Made by a program: the position numbers and the translations under genes. The notes under the pieces were generated by a model. It saw only the letters and a program-made list of their open reading frames with translations. It searched no databases and was not told the DNA's origin. From assembly GCA_024509875.1 (NCBI GenBank), contig JAMPIV010019076.1, forward strand, positions 1-64,000: a stretch of 64,000 nt of DNA, in the 5' to 3' direction. Below are positions 12,183-24,050 of this stretch, piece after piece (the first letter of the stretch is position 1; each line of letters starts with the position of its first letter). The DNA is from Oreohelix idahoensis (Eukaryota > Mollusca > Gastropoda > Stylommatophora > Oreohelicidae).

Positions 12183-12745
12183 TGATGTGACGCTAGTAGG
12201 CGTCCGCGTTGGTTGCTTGACGATAGTAGTTCGAGGCCTTTGATAATTTTGTGTTCCCGTGAGCGGATGTACGTTTAATTACACTCCCGTTAGTTGGAGT
12301 TTCATACCAGCCTTGATACAGGCCTTCGAGAGATTTGTGTTCCCGTCAGCGGACGTACGTTTGATTACACTCCCGTTAGTTGGAATTTCATACCAGCCTT
12401 AATACATGGCTGTGATGTGTATAATGCAAGCCGCTGATATTGCAGATCTTTAATTATGTGATACTACCACACCAGTTTGGCAATTAAGATTATGCGAGAC
12501 GAATCTACCTCGCCGTTATTGTACGTGGTCGCAGTACTGCAACTCCTAGAACAGTTGTAAGTCTTATCGGCTCACGAGTTATTATTATCTATGTATGAAC
12601 ATTGTCTTGACTCGACGGAACCCAAAACGTCCATAGATGTCACCTTGTATTGCTTTGACATGATTGTGAAAATGATCCTGTGAATAAATATCTGTATTTC
12701 GTGTACTCTGGCTTCAGTCTGCAATATTGTACATCGTCATTTCAA
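12183..12745 (+). repeat. LTR-like block with internal 87-bp duplication
   Basis: It begins TGATGTGACG and ends CGTCATTTCA (an imperfect inverted pair), with AATAAA near 12683 close to the 3' end, so it may be a solo LTR. A segment of about 87 bp (tttgtgttcccgt through tttcataccagcctt) is tandemly duplicated within 12230-12410. I could not find a matching target duplication, so the boundaries are tentative. Confidence 0.35.
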
Positions 12746-12884
12746 CGGTTCACCATTCATGTCCTTGTGAATACTGATGCATTGCCATGTCGAAACACTA
12801 GAACATACCACCATTCACGTCTGGAATACGATCTTTCCAATAACTGAAACTATGCATTAGAAAACTGCACCAATACTAGTAGTG

Positions 12885-13205
12885 TCAAAACTCAGACATA
12901 TAACATCCAGTGTGTAACAACTCTGACTTTAACAGTCCTACTGAACGGCTCCAAAACATGGAGAACAACAAAAAAACAGCATCCAAAAAGCTACACACTT
13001 TCGTAAATGGATGCTTGCGAAGAATAGGACTGACATGGTATGACAAGATCACAACTGTGGAACTGATGACAAGAACTAGATAAGTCCCAGTGGAGCAAGA
13101 GATGAGAAAAAGACCCTGGCGATGGATATGACACACATTGAGGAAACTTGTTCATAGCATTACAAGGCAATCTCCAGAGTAAGAGGGACACAGGCTTTCC
13201 TATCT
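12885..13205 (+). pseudogene. LINE-B 3' fragment
   Basis: Broken frames resemble the C-terminal part of the LINE-B copy at 56400-59480: a TVLLNGSKTWRTT-like segment, then FVNGCL, then WRWI, then a GKxxRGRP-like region. Multiple stops and indels; non-functional relic. Confidence 0.65.
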
Positions 13206-13535
13206 GATGCATTTTTAAGAATAAAGTGAGTTTTAGTACGTTGGCTCGAGTGTTGTCGCTGGAAACGTGTTTGCCGACGGTAGAGTTACTTCAAAATCTC
13301 CCCAGCTTAAATATTATTACTTCCACCCCTTCCCACACCCCTTCCGTCACCTTTAGGTCTACCAAAACACCACTACGATCGCCTGGTAGTTAGACTCCTG
13401 CTCTACCCCATTGTCAATAAGCATGTATACCTATATGCATTAGCACATGTATGTATGTTTTATGTGCTGAGTGTGTGTAAGAATGTGTGTGTGTGTATAA
13501 AATACTTGGGGTGCCAAATACTCCGTCTGCCTTAA

Positions 13536-14270
13536 GGGGGAACACCCACCCAGAAATGGGTTATCTTTTTAAAAAATTAACAGAAAAATAACTAACAAAC
13601 TTTTTGACATAAAATTTGGCCACATGTTACAAGAGATATTATATTTTATGATGAACAAAGTTTACTTTATAAATTTTAATGTTTTATATGAAAATAATTA
13701 ATTAACATGAAGTGATGAAAAAAAAAGAAAGGAAAACCCCCAGTGCACCTGGGAATGAATTTCACTCATATAAAAGGTGCAAAGAATGCCAAACCAGCAG
13801 ATGATGTGCATAACATCCCTACCTATGGCGTGAACCACCCAAAAATGTCTACCCCAATGAGTTTTGTAGATATGGCTCTTGCAATATGACCCTTTTAAAT
13901 AGCACAAATTTAGAACTTTGTATAGCAATATCTCTGTTTCTATACCATGTAAGAAAAAAGTGGAGGTTCATGCCATAAAGGATAACATGGGCTATAAGTG
14001 TGCAAAATTTGAAGGCTATAGCTTTAAAATTGTAGAAAATATCACCGGAACTGTGAATCGCAAGCCCTGTTTTCGTTAAAGTTTAGTTTTTAAAATGTTA
14101 AAACACTTATCTGATTCTCTTTGAACATTGATAACTCATAAACTATTACAGATAAACACATAATTCAAAAAGAATATCAAAGTAAAAAGGTTTATAAATA
14201 TTTAAAACACAATTATTATATGAAAATCAAAAATAACCTTTTTTGTCTTTTTCTGGGTGTATATGCCCCC
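13536..14270. mobile_element. 735-bp non-autonomous DNA element flanked by TTAA
   Basis: Ends are GGGGGAACACCCACCCAGAA and, reverse-complemented, GGGGGCATATACACCCAGAA, an imperfect terminal inverted repeat. Both sides are TTAA (13532-13535 and 14271-14274), matching the target duplication of piggyBac-type elements. The interior is AT-rich with no transposase-like frame. Confidence 0.7.
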
Positions 14271-14289
14271 TTAAGCATAAAATACCCTA

Positions 14290-14960
14290 GCACGGGCTCT
14301 GCACGCAAACTTCACTCACATACATATAAACTTTTTCAACACACAAACGAACAGGTAGATACAGCATGAATATTAAAAACACAGCTAAACCACCCACACA
14401 CACACTCTCTGCCACGCACAAATGAACATATAAACAAAGTGGATACAACAAAAATACACAAATTGGTTAAAAACATAGATAACCTCACACACAAGAACAT
14501 ACAAAACTGGTTTAAAAAAATGAACACACAACATCGATTAAAAAACACACATAAACCTCCAGCATGCACAAGAACACCCACACAAACTTGATAACACAAT
14601 AATACACGCAATGGATAAATAGATAAACCTCCCACACACTCAACAACATACAAAATTTATTAAAAGTAAACATGAATCTTAAACACACTCAAGAACATAC
14701 AAGGTTTATAACAAATGAATGCATAAAATTACTAAAATATCCAAAATTCCACACATACAAAAACGCCCAAAGTGTATGCAACAAGAATACACAAAATGGA
14801 GAAAAACATACATAAACCTCACACATATGAGAAAATAACACATGAAGTAGATAAAACATGATGAAACAAACAAATGGATAAAAACATACACAAACCTATC
14901 ACACACAGTATGGAAAAAACAAGAACACTGACACAAAATGGAGAAAAACCCATTCACAAC
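14290..14960. repeat. AC-rich degenerate minisatellite
   Basis: Roughly 50-bp imperfect units built from acacaaaatgga, aaaaacatacataaacctcacacac and caagaacac. The open frames on the minus strand are Cys/Val/Phe-rich by-products of this composition. Confidence 0.6.
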
Positions 14961-16132
14961 TATTTCCTCAAATGTAATAAATTTTTAATTCATTATTTAA
15001 TTAATTTTTTTAAACAACAGCAATAATGCATCATCATTATCATCGTCAAGTAGAAATGCTTGCTTTTCTATGTACATATTTTTTTAATTATCTCTACGTT
15101 GTATGATTTTACGATATTCTCTATGTTACAATGTATCAATATGTTATTCTATTACAGAAGTACATAAGACAGTCATTTTATCAAATGTGAAGACGTGTGT
15201 GAGACCGAGCATTATTTTCTTTTTCTTGCAGGCTTTGTCTTCTTGTGGCGGAGCACGTTTCTTTCAACCTAGACTTATGTCTATTGGGTGTTTCAACCTA
15301 GACTTAAGTCCGTTGGTTATATCAAAATGCAATTTGGCATAAAGAAGGGGTGAACTCTGCAAACTGGAGTACAGCGTTAGATACCAAGTCCTGAAAATGA
15401 ATAACTGTATCTACTAGCAAGATCAAGACCTGAAAAGAACTGCAAGCTACGCCAAAACTGCCCGTATCTCCTCATGAGCAGACATACTATTTTACTTACT
15501 TTCTTAGTCGTTCCCCTTCTACCGTGAGGTGTAGAGGTTATACTATTTTAATACGCTCTAATATGTTACTCTACTGCGGAAGTATGTTAGAAAATAATTT
15601 TTTAATACGTGATTTGGTGGAGAATATGTTTATATCTTTTAGTAGGGCTATTACTTGTGAAAATGTAGGGCCTACATGTTGGGTTATGCAGGTTGAGATA
15701 AAGGACACATGACAGATAAGCCTGCATGCCCAAATCTCAATCCTTTTTTTAAAAATGTTGTTAATAAATTGTTAATGTGGTGTACCAACTGATTTAGACA
15801 ATCAATTTTCTTGTGCCAGAAATTGTCTGTCAGTTCAAACACTTAATCTCCCAAGTTTATACCATCCTGTACTGTCTCCTTTTGTTGCCATCTCTACACC
15901 AGTTTTAACGGTTACCACAAGATGTTCTAACTTTACTTCTCTCCAATTCTGTCAAATGTAGGACTACTTCTATTACTGTCATGATTTTCAGGGGGGAAAC
16001 CCACTTGTACCATAATACTTTTATTAGCCTTTTTTATCTGTCTCTTGGGTTCTTGGTCAAGAGTAATGAGGATGTCCTGAAAGAGGCATAGGAAACTTAT
16101 TTCACAAGTTAGAAAGAAGCAATCCACTTTTT
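14961..16132. other. Non-coding, with small repeat fragments
   Basis: No gene seen. A 29-bp motif (tttcaacctagactta...) occurs twice at about 15265-15315. At 15490-15540 a piece containing cttagtcgttccccttctac matches, in the same orientation, a piece at 24050-24100 and marks a shared retroelement 3' end. Confidence 0.45.
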
Positions 16133-16360
16133 TTGGGGCATGTTATTGTTATGAGAAGAGGAAAACTGGAACATATCGTCACAACAGGTAAAATTGAAGG
16201 AAAAAAATATAGAGGAAGACAGAGAGTAAATACTGGACAGTCTGACATCATGGCTTGGAAAGAGGTCAACAACAGAATTGATAAAATGTACTGGAGACAG
16301 GAAGTTGTGGAGAGACTTGATCTCCTACGCCACTAGGCATGGTTCTTGAAGAAGAAGAGG
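16133..16360 (+). pseudogene. LINE C-terminal fragment with GAA tail
   Basis: The reading frame reads GHVIVMRRGKLEHIVTTGKI, then GRQR, then a stop, then GAAGAAGAAGAGG. This is the usual end of a LINE reverse transcriptase protein, truncated at the 5' side. It is a different family from LINE-A and LINE-B. Confidence 0.6.
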
Positions 16361-16394
16361 TTCTTAACATTTTGTTTGTTTGTTCACACAGCTG

Positions 16395-16920
16395 CTCAAC
16401 CTCTATGATCTTCTTGTTACATTTGTTTGCTGTGAAGGGGTATGATAAGGGGTATGCTTCCATACAACAGTACTTGATATCACTGAAAGCCCTCATGGAT
16501 GGTGGGGAATACCCCTAGCTTTTTCTTCTTGCTAGTTTAAAACCAGACGTGTGAATTATGCTCCTAGCTTTTTCTTCCCGATAGTTTACAACCAGATATG
16601 AGGATTCTGCTCCTTGCTTTTTCTTCCCGGTAGTTAAAACCAGACTACCAGACGTGTGGATTCTTTAAATACATGTTGGGCCATGAATGAATGCCTGAGA
16701 AAGAGCCTGGAACTCATGAACCCAGCTCAATAAGTTGCAGAGTGGCAGAAAGGCTACAGGGAAAACTAGATCTACACTATAAATAATGTCAAAGAAATCA
16801 ACTGGCATTGGCTACAACACAGGGACAAGACGAGCAGCCCAAGTTGAACAACAAGAACATGACATGACTTCCATTAACATCTCAGGATTGATTCTTCCTT
16901 ATACCTATGAATAAAGATTT
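16395..16920 (+). repeat. Interspersed repeat fragment (shared with 24950-25390)
   Basis: A stretch around 16700-16860 (gcctggaactcatga, ctagatctacac, ggcattggctaca) matches 25250-25390 with many differences. Within 16510-16660 a motif of about 55 bp (ctttttcttcccg...gttt..aaccaga) repeats three times. Class not recognised. Confidence 0.4.
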
Positions 16921-17658
16921 GTAGTACTATATAGAGATGATGTTCTTTACCTTTTCTACAATAATCATTTTGTTTGGTGACTCTCTTCAATATCTCTGAG
17001 GTACACCTTCAGTCTTACTAAAGACAAGTACACTGTACTGCAATTATGGACCTAGAAATTATTTATATTTTTTTTTATTAATTAAAATAAAAGAATTTGC
17101 CATTCAAAACTAAATAATCTTATTATCCAGTAAAAAAATAAACAAATTATAAATCAATTAAACCAACACATTTATGCCATTAGTTAAAGCAAAGAACTTA
17201 TGTCACAAATTATCCAAAGAAAATATATAATTAAAAGAACATCATCATGTCATTTTAAACTAAAGAACTTACATAATTTTTAAATTAAAGACATTACATC
17301 AAATCATTTTAAGAACTTACATCATTTTCAGTTTTTTTAAAAAAGGAAAAAAAAAGATTGTGAAATGATAAATAAAGCAGAGAACACATGGATAACTGAC
17401 TGATAAGCCAACAGAATTCATGAGAATGAACGATAAAATATACAAGCATTTTTTTGCCACAACTTTACCAGTAGAGTACAGCTGATGTGGGGAATAGTAG
17501 ACTGGAGGCTTTTAAGCTAGCCAGATACGCAGCATTTCACTCGAGTTGGAATATTTGTTTGTTCCTTTCATTTTTATTTTTAATATGGCCTCATTGTTTG
17601 TCTGATATCATTATTTTTGACAAAGCTCAAGAGGGTTGAGATTTGGTTCAGACAAACT
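16921..17658. other. AT-rich non-coding stretch
   Basis: No gene or recognisable element. 17060-17350 is strongly A-rich. Confidence 0.4.
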
Positions 17659-17665
17659 GTAGTTT

Positions 17666-20177
17666 TAGGTACCACAAACTGCCTCTTGCGCGCCGGTCGG
17701 AAAATTATGTGACGCGCAAGCGAGGCCCAGTTTGGGCCCTTTTCAACCTCACTCTGCCTAGTAATTAATTTGCCTTTTCTAAATAAAAATTATATCTTCT
17801 GGTTCCTTGATCTTTCTTCTTTCATAATATGTCAATTATAACTTTCTGCGTGTCATTGAAATTGAGTGAGACAAAAAACAAAAACACCATTAAAATTGCT
17901 CTTGCCGTGCGCTAGTTGACTGGCGCTCAAGAAAGCGAATTTCCCTGAAATGACCCCCACTTCCTTCAAAGCGTCCGCGCTACGTCCTCAAAAATGCTAC
18001 ACTAATACGGTTTTCACCAATGAGAAGAGTGAAAACTGTGGTTTACGCATATGTAACACAAGGCACAGAATTTTTATAAGAAGATATCGTAAATTCGAAA
18101 TTAATGAGAAAGTTTGGATTTTAATACACATCTGGGAGGCCTAGCTACACTTGTGTTACATCAAACAAACGAGCAACCATTCTGCTAAAATCGTATCAAA
18201 GTTTTAAACATCAGAGTTATTTGAGGAAACAGCGAACGAACGTTAAAAGAGCACACCTCCAACCTTTCTCGGCGTGGAAACGCAATGGCGGCTGTTCCAA
18301 TTGACAATCCCGATAACGATAGGCCGGCTGTACGAAACACAGCACGAAATGACTCAGGCGCTGAAATGAAAGTTTCACCAATGGAAGTCGACTTAATATG
18401 TGTTCTGAGTATATTTGCAATATAGCAACGCCAAGTGACGGAGGGCGGATGTATTAGTAAAAGAACATCCAAATGTGGCTGCTCGATTCACACATTTAGA
18501 CAGAAAGTTTTTCGTTTTTTAAGCAATTTTGGGGGTGGGGTATTGTTGTTTATGTAGCTATTTGGTTGTTTTATCGGACCATCACCATTTTCTAAACATT
18601 CGGTATCAGAATTAAGGTCTAACACTTAGTAACAGCTTGTAAAGCCGCTGACCTACTTTCGATAACGTTATGGATGTCAAAGGTCATGTTTAGAATTTAG
18701 CTTGTGAACGTTAATCTGTTTTTTTTTAAATTGCCTCTCTCGCATAATTAACCTTTTTTTCTCAATTATTTCAGGGGACAATCGTTAAGATGCACATTTT
18801 TCAATGACGGGAAGAGGCAGACGTCCGGCTCTGCCACGGATTTCTACTGTGACAAATCTATTGGCACAGTTCTGTCTTCTGAAGGACTAGGAAAATGCAA
18901 CATCGGAGCTAGTACGTCTTGTTGTGTAAAGTGTATATATCATATTATTTCCTCTCATTCTCTGATGTTAAAAATCATTAGGCTAATGAAATTATGTAGT
19001 TGAAGCTTTCCTGGAAGTCTCTACAGGTTTTGAGTTTATTTGCAATTACAAACATAAAAGACAAATGACATAATCCATGTAAAAGAGAGACTTACAATCT
19101 ACTGTATAATTAATATAATGATTTAAATGGTAAATGCAGTAAAAATTAATGCCGCAATAAATGCTTAATGATTAACAAAGGGAAAGAAAAAATAACTTGG
19201 CCGACATTTTTTGTATTAATAATAAAATAACACAATCATGTAATTTGTCCTCTTCCCGTCCCTCCCAACAAATTTCTCTCAGGTGACCTCTTGGTTTCTC
19301 TGTGCTACATGAACAGAATGTGAGTAAAGGACAGCTACAATACAGGTGCCAGATGTCAGTACAACAAGCCAGTGCCCTGAGAGGAGATTCACTTGAGGAA
19401 TTTTTATGCAGCTGACCTCAAGTGACTAATATGTAATGTTTCTTTGTTTATAAAAATCAAATTTTAAGCAGTAAAGGTTGTTTCAATCAAGAAAATAACC
19501 ATCAATTTGAAATGTACAACTCAAATTACATTAGCCTAATATGGAAGTTTTCAGCTCTATAGCTGCAATATTCATGATTTTATGACAACATTTGGAATTT
19601 CGTGAGATTTTTCTTCAGAACTGCAAATTTAGCCTTCGATCCATTTTCACATAATGCAGTTTTATAGTATTCAGTATTTCATGTGGCTCAAAAAAATTAA
19701 GCATCAAGTATATAATGCTCTCTTTAAGCTCAATAAATCTTATAGCTTTCCTGTGTGTAGTTTTTGATTTATGAGTGCATGAAAATGCATATTTGCACTT
19801 TGCGAGCACAACAATGAGACTTGCTACTGCATCTTTTGTCAATTTTGATGGACCATAATTCATTTAATTGATTTGTTGTACTTCCCATGTTTCTTTTCTG
19901 CAATAAGGACTTGTATGACTTTGTACAAAAAGCATTATTGACTTGGTAAGTGTTTGTTGACTGTAGTTATGATTGTGCAAAGTCAGGCAATTTGTTCGGT
20001 GCGAAGATGTTTGAAAATTTTTGTAATTCCCCACAATTTCGAAATGCTGTAACTCGGTTGTTTGATGTCCGATTTTTAAAATTTAAAAAGGAAATTTCAT
20101 GGCTTAAAGAGATCCATTAAGATCTATAAACAAAGACACTGTAAAAAACAAAATGAAAAATCAGTTTGTGGTACCTA
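17666..20177. mobile_element. 2.5-kb inverted-repeat DNA element, superfamily unresolved
   Basis: The left end TAGGTACCACAAACTG is the exact reverse complement of the right end CAGTTTGTGGTACCTA (16 of 16). It is flanked by perfect 7-bp direct repeats GTAGTTT at 17659-17665 and 20178-20184. Inside there is only one modest frame of note (18285-18425) and no transposase motif I can identify, so it is probably non-autonomous. The 7-bp duplication fits neither the 8 bp of hAT nor the 9 bp of Mutator. Confidence 0.75.
18285..18425 (+). CDS. Short hypothetical frame inside the 2.5-kb element
   Basis: ATG followed by 46 codons beginning MAAVPIDNPDNDRP and ending in TAG, in a locally CpG-richer, less AT-rich patch of the element. 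A second non-AT-rich patch with several cysteine codons follows a possible acceptor (tttcag) at about 18773, but the two do not join cleanly in one frame. It could be captured exon sequence or a transposase remnant; I recognise no domain. Confidence 0.2.
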   Translation: MAAVPIDNPDNDRPAVRNTARNDSGAEMKVSPMEVDLICVLSIFAI

Positions 20178-20402
20178 GTAGTTTATATATGGATAGCCAC
20201 TCTGCCAACATGGTGGAAGCAGTCTACTATGCCCTCCTTCTACCCTTAGTCCAAAATTTAACTAAATAATAGAACAAAAGCTACATGAAGTCTGACTGCA
20301 TATGAGGACATTTGTTGCTACCCAATAGTTTCAGCATGGTTCTATAAGCCACTTAAAGTTTGATATATATGTAAACATACAAACATTTGATATGTCTTTT
20401 TT

Positions 20403-20525
20403 AATATGACCCTACAAGCCACATGTCAAGATGACCCTACAAGCCACATGTCAATATGACCCTTCAAGCCACATGCCAAGATGACCCTACAAGCCACATG
20501 TCAAAATGACTGTACAAGCCACATG
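20403..20525 (+). repeat. 25-bp tandem repeat, 5 units
   Basis: Five units of ATGACCCTACAAGCCACATG plus five bases, with a few substitutions; directly followed by the 29-bp array. Confidence 0.9.
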
Positions 20526-21015
20526 TTGTCTAGTTCCCAGGGATCTCCAAGGACAAGTTTAGTTCCCAGGGATCTCCAAGGACGTGTCTAGTTCCCAGGG
20601 ATCTCCAAGGTCACATCTAGTTCCCAGGGATCTCCAAGGTCATGTCTAGTTCCCAGGGATCTCCAAGGTCATGTCTAGTTCCCAGGGATCTCAAGGACAT
20701 GTCTAGTTCCCAGGGATCTCCAAGGTCACGTCTAGTTCCCAGGGATCTCCAAGGTCAAATATAGTTCCCAGGGATCTTCAAGGACATGTCTAGTTCCCAG
20801 GGATCTCCAAGGACATGTCTAGTTCCCAGGGATCTCCAAGGTCATGTCTAGTTCCCAGGGATCTCCAAGGACATGTCTAGTTCCCATGGATCTCCAAGGA
20901 CATGTCTAGTTCCCAGGGATCTCCAAGGTCATGTCTAGTTCCCATGCATCTCCAAGGTCATGTCTAGTTCCCAGGGATCTCCAAGGACATGTGTAGTTCC
21001 CAGGGATCTCCAAGG
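20526..21015 (+). repeat. 29-bp tandem repeat, about 17 units
   Basis: The unit core is TCTAGTTCCCAGGGATCTCC followed by AAGG and ACATG or TCATG. Units are highly similar, with rare single-base changes (ccatgg, ccatgc) and small indels. Confidence 0.95.
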
Positions 21016-21099
21016 ACACAAAGAAACAATAGCAATACTGCTCCGTTAGGCATGATCTTAGAGGCAACTAATAGGAGGTTGAGTATGTTTATGTCAAAC

Positions 21100-21480
21100 A
21101 AGTTGCTATAGAAACCATCATTACAAGAGTGTCATGCAGGATTCGCCGCAAGGAAGATGGTCGCATCCCAAAAGATATCTTCTACGGACAATTAGCAGAT
21201 GGCAAGAGAACAGTTGGGCGACCACAGCTGAGGTTCAAAGATGTGTGCAAGAGAGATATGAGGGCACTGGACATGGATCCAGCAACATGGGAGGATGAAG
21301 CTGCCATTCGCACTAAGTGGCGATGCTATTTACGGCGCCACCTCAGATTGGGCGAAGAGAGGCTCACACAAGAAGCAGAGGTGAGGAGAAAACGTCGAAA
21401 GGAGCACCAGGAAAATAAGCAGCTGAGGGCTGTCACCTCAGGGGCGCATTCCCATAGTCAGTTATGACTGAAGGGGCTAT
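21100..21480 (+). pseudogene. LINE 3' fragment (C-terminal ORF2 end)
   Basis: An open frame of about 112 codons (21129-21467) reads RIRRKEDGRIPKDIFYGQLA, then GKRTVGRPQLRFKDVCKRDM, the conserved C-terminal end of Jockey/CR1-like LINE proteins in many animals (family knowledge). RT and endonuclease parts are absent, so it is a 5'-truncated insertion, although the frame is still open. Confidence 0.75.
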
Positions 21481-21604
21481 TATTATTATCATGCAGGATT
21501 CCTGCAAAGGGATCACATGTAGTGGTGTCTCCATGCTCCGCAGGGAGTCAACAATGTAATAAATGAATTAATATGAACCACTTAAATATGATACATGTGC
21601 GATC

Positions 21605-21695
21605 ATACATGTGCCGCCGACCCCCGCCCCGGTTTTGAACACCTGGTCGCTAGTACAACGCCGAAGCCATTACACCAGCGCGGCTCCCTTGTCAG
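21605..21695 (-). repeat. tRNA-like SINE head or tRNA pseudogene
   Basis: On the minus strand: GCTGGTGTAATGGCTTCGG (A-box-like) and, about 30 bases on, GTGTTCAAAACC (B-box-like), in a GC-rich island of otherwise AT-rich sequence. A normal cloverleaf cannot be completed by eye. Confidence 0.5.
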
Positions 21696-21699
21696 CCTA

Positions 21700-22190
21700 T
21701 AAGACACATGGGCATTTTCCATGGACATTTTTGGGGAAAAAATAATTTTAGTACATCTCATCATATATTTATTGAAAATAAAATTGAAGTAATTTTCAGG
21801 GAATTGTTGTAAATAAAATAATATATCAAGGAAAAAATAATGTAGTTATATTAAAGGTTTTAATCTTCATCCCCAAAACCCAAATAACACATGCTGAAAT
21901 GCAAAAATAAAAAAAAAACTGTGACCGAGAACAGTGCCAAAAACACATATACTCTGCACAATTTAGTGAATTCCCCCTTTATTATTTAGTCTCCAAAGTT
22001 TGAAAATCTCACAGAAATGGCATAACTATGGGAGTATTTTTATTTCAGTTATTATTTTAATGTCACACATTTTAAAATCTTTAATTTAAAAAATTTTACA
22101 TCGTAAAACAAGTTTTAGATTTTTAACTTTAAACGTTACATTGTTAAAACAGTTTTTTTTAACATAGCTGCGTCCACTGAAACATATGCA
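21700..22190. other. AT-rich non-coding stretch
   Basis: No gene or element recognised. Confidence 0.4.
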
Positions 22191-22194
22191 ACTG

Positions 22195-23290
22195 TAAATT
22201 AGGTGTTACTTAAATTTCCTTGAAATCTGATGACGTAATAGGATTATGTGCTAGGTGTTACTAACTTTACTTGAAATCTGATGACATAATAGGATTATGT
22301 GCTAGGTGTCACTTAACTTTCCTTGAAATCTGATGACGTAATAGGATTATGTGCTAAGTGTTACTTAACTTTCCTTGAAATCTGATGTAATAGGATTATG
22401 TACTAGGTGTTACTTTCCTTGAAATCTGATGACGTAATAGGATTATGTGCTAGGTGTTACTTAATTTTACTTGAAATCTGATGACGTAATAGGATTATGT
22501 GCTAGGTGTTACTTAACTTTACTTGAAATCTGATGATGTAATAGGATTATGTGCTAGGTGTTACTTAACTTTACTTGAAATCTGATGATGTAATAGGACT
22601 ATGTGCTAGGTGTTACTTTCCTTGAAATCTGATGACGTAATAAGATTTTGTGCTAGGTGTTACTTTCTTTGAAATCTGATGATGTAATAGGATTATGTGC
22701 TAGGTGTTACTTTACTTGAAATCTGATGACGTAATAGGATTATGTGCTAGGTGGTACTTAACTTGAAATCTGATGACGTGATAGGATTATGTGCTAGGTG
22801 TTACTTAACTTTCCTTGAAATCTGATGATGTAATAGGAGTATGTGCTAGGTGTTACTTAACTTTCTTTGAAATCTGATGATGTAATAGGATTATGTGCTA
22901 GGTGTTACTTAAATTTCCTTGAAATCTGATGACGTAATAGGATTATGTGCTAGGTGTTACTAACTTTACTTGAAATCTGATGACATAATAGGATTATGTG
23001 CTAGGTGTCACTTAACTTTCCTTGAAATCTGATGACGTAATAGGATTATGTGCTAAGTGTTACTTAACTTTCCTTGAAATCTGATGTAATAGGATTATGT
23101 GCTAGGTGTTACTTTCCTTGAAATCTGATGATGTAATAGGATTATGTGCTAGGTGTCACTTAATTTTACTTGAAATCTGATGACGTAATAGGATTATGTG
23201 CTAGGTGTTACTTAACTTTACTTGAAATCTGATGACGTAATAGGACTATGTGCTAGGTGTTACTTAACTTTACTTGAAATCTGATGAAGG
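22195..23290 (+). repeat. 52-bp tandem repeat, about 21 units
   Basis: Unit of 52 bp with the core TTGAAATCTGATGACGTAAT followed by AGGATTATGTGCTAGGTGTT; some units are shortened. The block of about 240 bp at 22200-22440 recurs almost unchanged at about 22905-23145, so a multi-unit segment was duplicated with a period near 706 bp. Units differ mostly at the single CpG (GACGTAA, GATGTAA or GACATAA). Confidence 0.95.
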
Positions 23291-23479
23291 GTTTTGGATG
23301 TTTTTCATCTCCGAGGTGTGGCATGTATGCATATGACATATATTTGAGCTCATTATTAGATGTGCAATGAACGACGACCAAAATGTGCTAATATTTAATC
23401 AGGAATATGATATATATGGAAATGAAAAGAAAGTGTCCCCCATAAATAAGTATCTTCAACTCAAACGTCAACTCAGTCC

Positions 23480-23720
23480 AGCTGTGTGGCTTTTAAACAT
23501 GGAGAACAAATATGACACCCAAGGAGTTACAGACTTTCATGAATGGGTGTTGGTGTAGAACAGAAGAATTAAAATGGTATAACAAGGTGACTAATGTGGA
23601 ACTGATGAGAAGAAGAGCCTGTTGAAGAAAAGATCAGAAGATGATATAGCAGACATTTAGGAAACCACATGACTGCATCACATGACATTCCTTGTTCTGG
23701 AATTCTATTGCTAAGAGAGA
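23480..23720 (+). pseudogene. LINE-B 3' fragment
   Basis: Broken frames match the LINE-B C-terminal region: an FHEWVL equivalent of FINGCL, the TNVELM region, then FLxxSLFWNS. Interrupted by indels. Confidence 0.55.
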
Positions 23721-23829
23721 TAGGGAGGCCAAAAAACACATGAACAAGGGAAACTGACATGTAAGGGATAAAGAAGATATGACAAGAAACCTTTTCTTCT
23801 TCCACCTTTCAACTCCCCAAGGAGCATAG

Positions 23830-24050
23830 GTCTTCAAAAACTTATACAAAGATGTCTTGTCCTGTGCCGTCTGCTCAAGGTGTTTTCATATCTTCTGTAT
23901 CCCATTCACGTCTGTCTCCAGTTCTCTTCTCCATATGTTCTTTAGTCTTCATCAACCTCTCCTACCCTGGGGATTCCACACAAGAGACTGCCTGGTAATA
24001 CTAAATTTGTCCTCAATATGTGTCCTATCCATCTCCAGCTTTTCTTATTC
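23830..24050 (-). pseudogene. LINE-B 3' fragment (antisense)
   Basis: The minus strand resembles the LINE-B end (gcacaggacaag..., ctggagacagacg, gtcctatccatc reverse-complemented). It is interrupted at about 24051 by another retroelement end and appears to resume at 24395-24610. Confidence 0.55.

Noticed and set aside
17950..18472. Possible gene (frames on both strands)
   Set aside because: No domain, no clean splice pair; kept only as a short hypothetical frame inside the inverted-repeat element.
21605..21695. Functional tRNA gene
   Set aside because: A and B boxes are recognisable, but stems do not pair into a cloverleaf by eye; more likely a SINE head.
22195..23290. CRISPR array
   Set aside because: Contiguous 52-bp tandem units without unique spacers, in an animal genome. 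The same applies to the 29, 31, 34 and 42 bp arrays.
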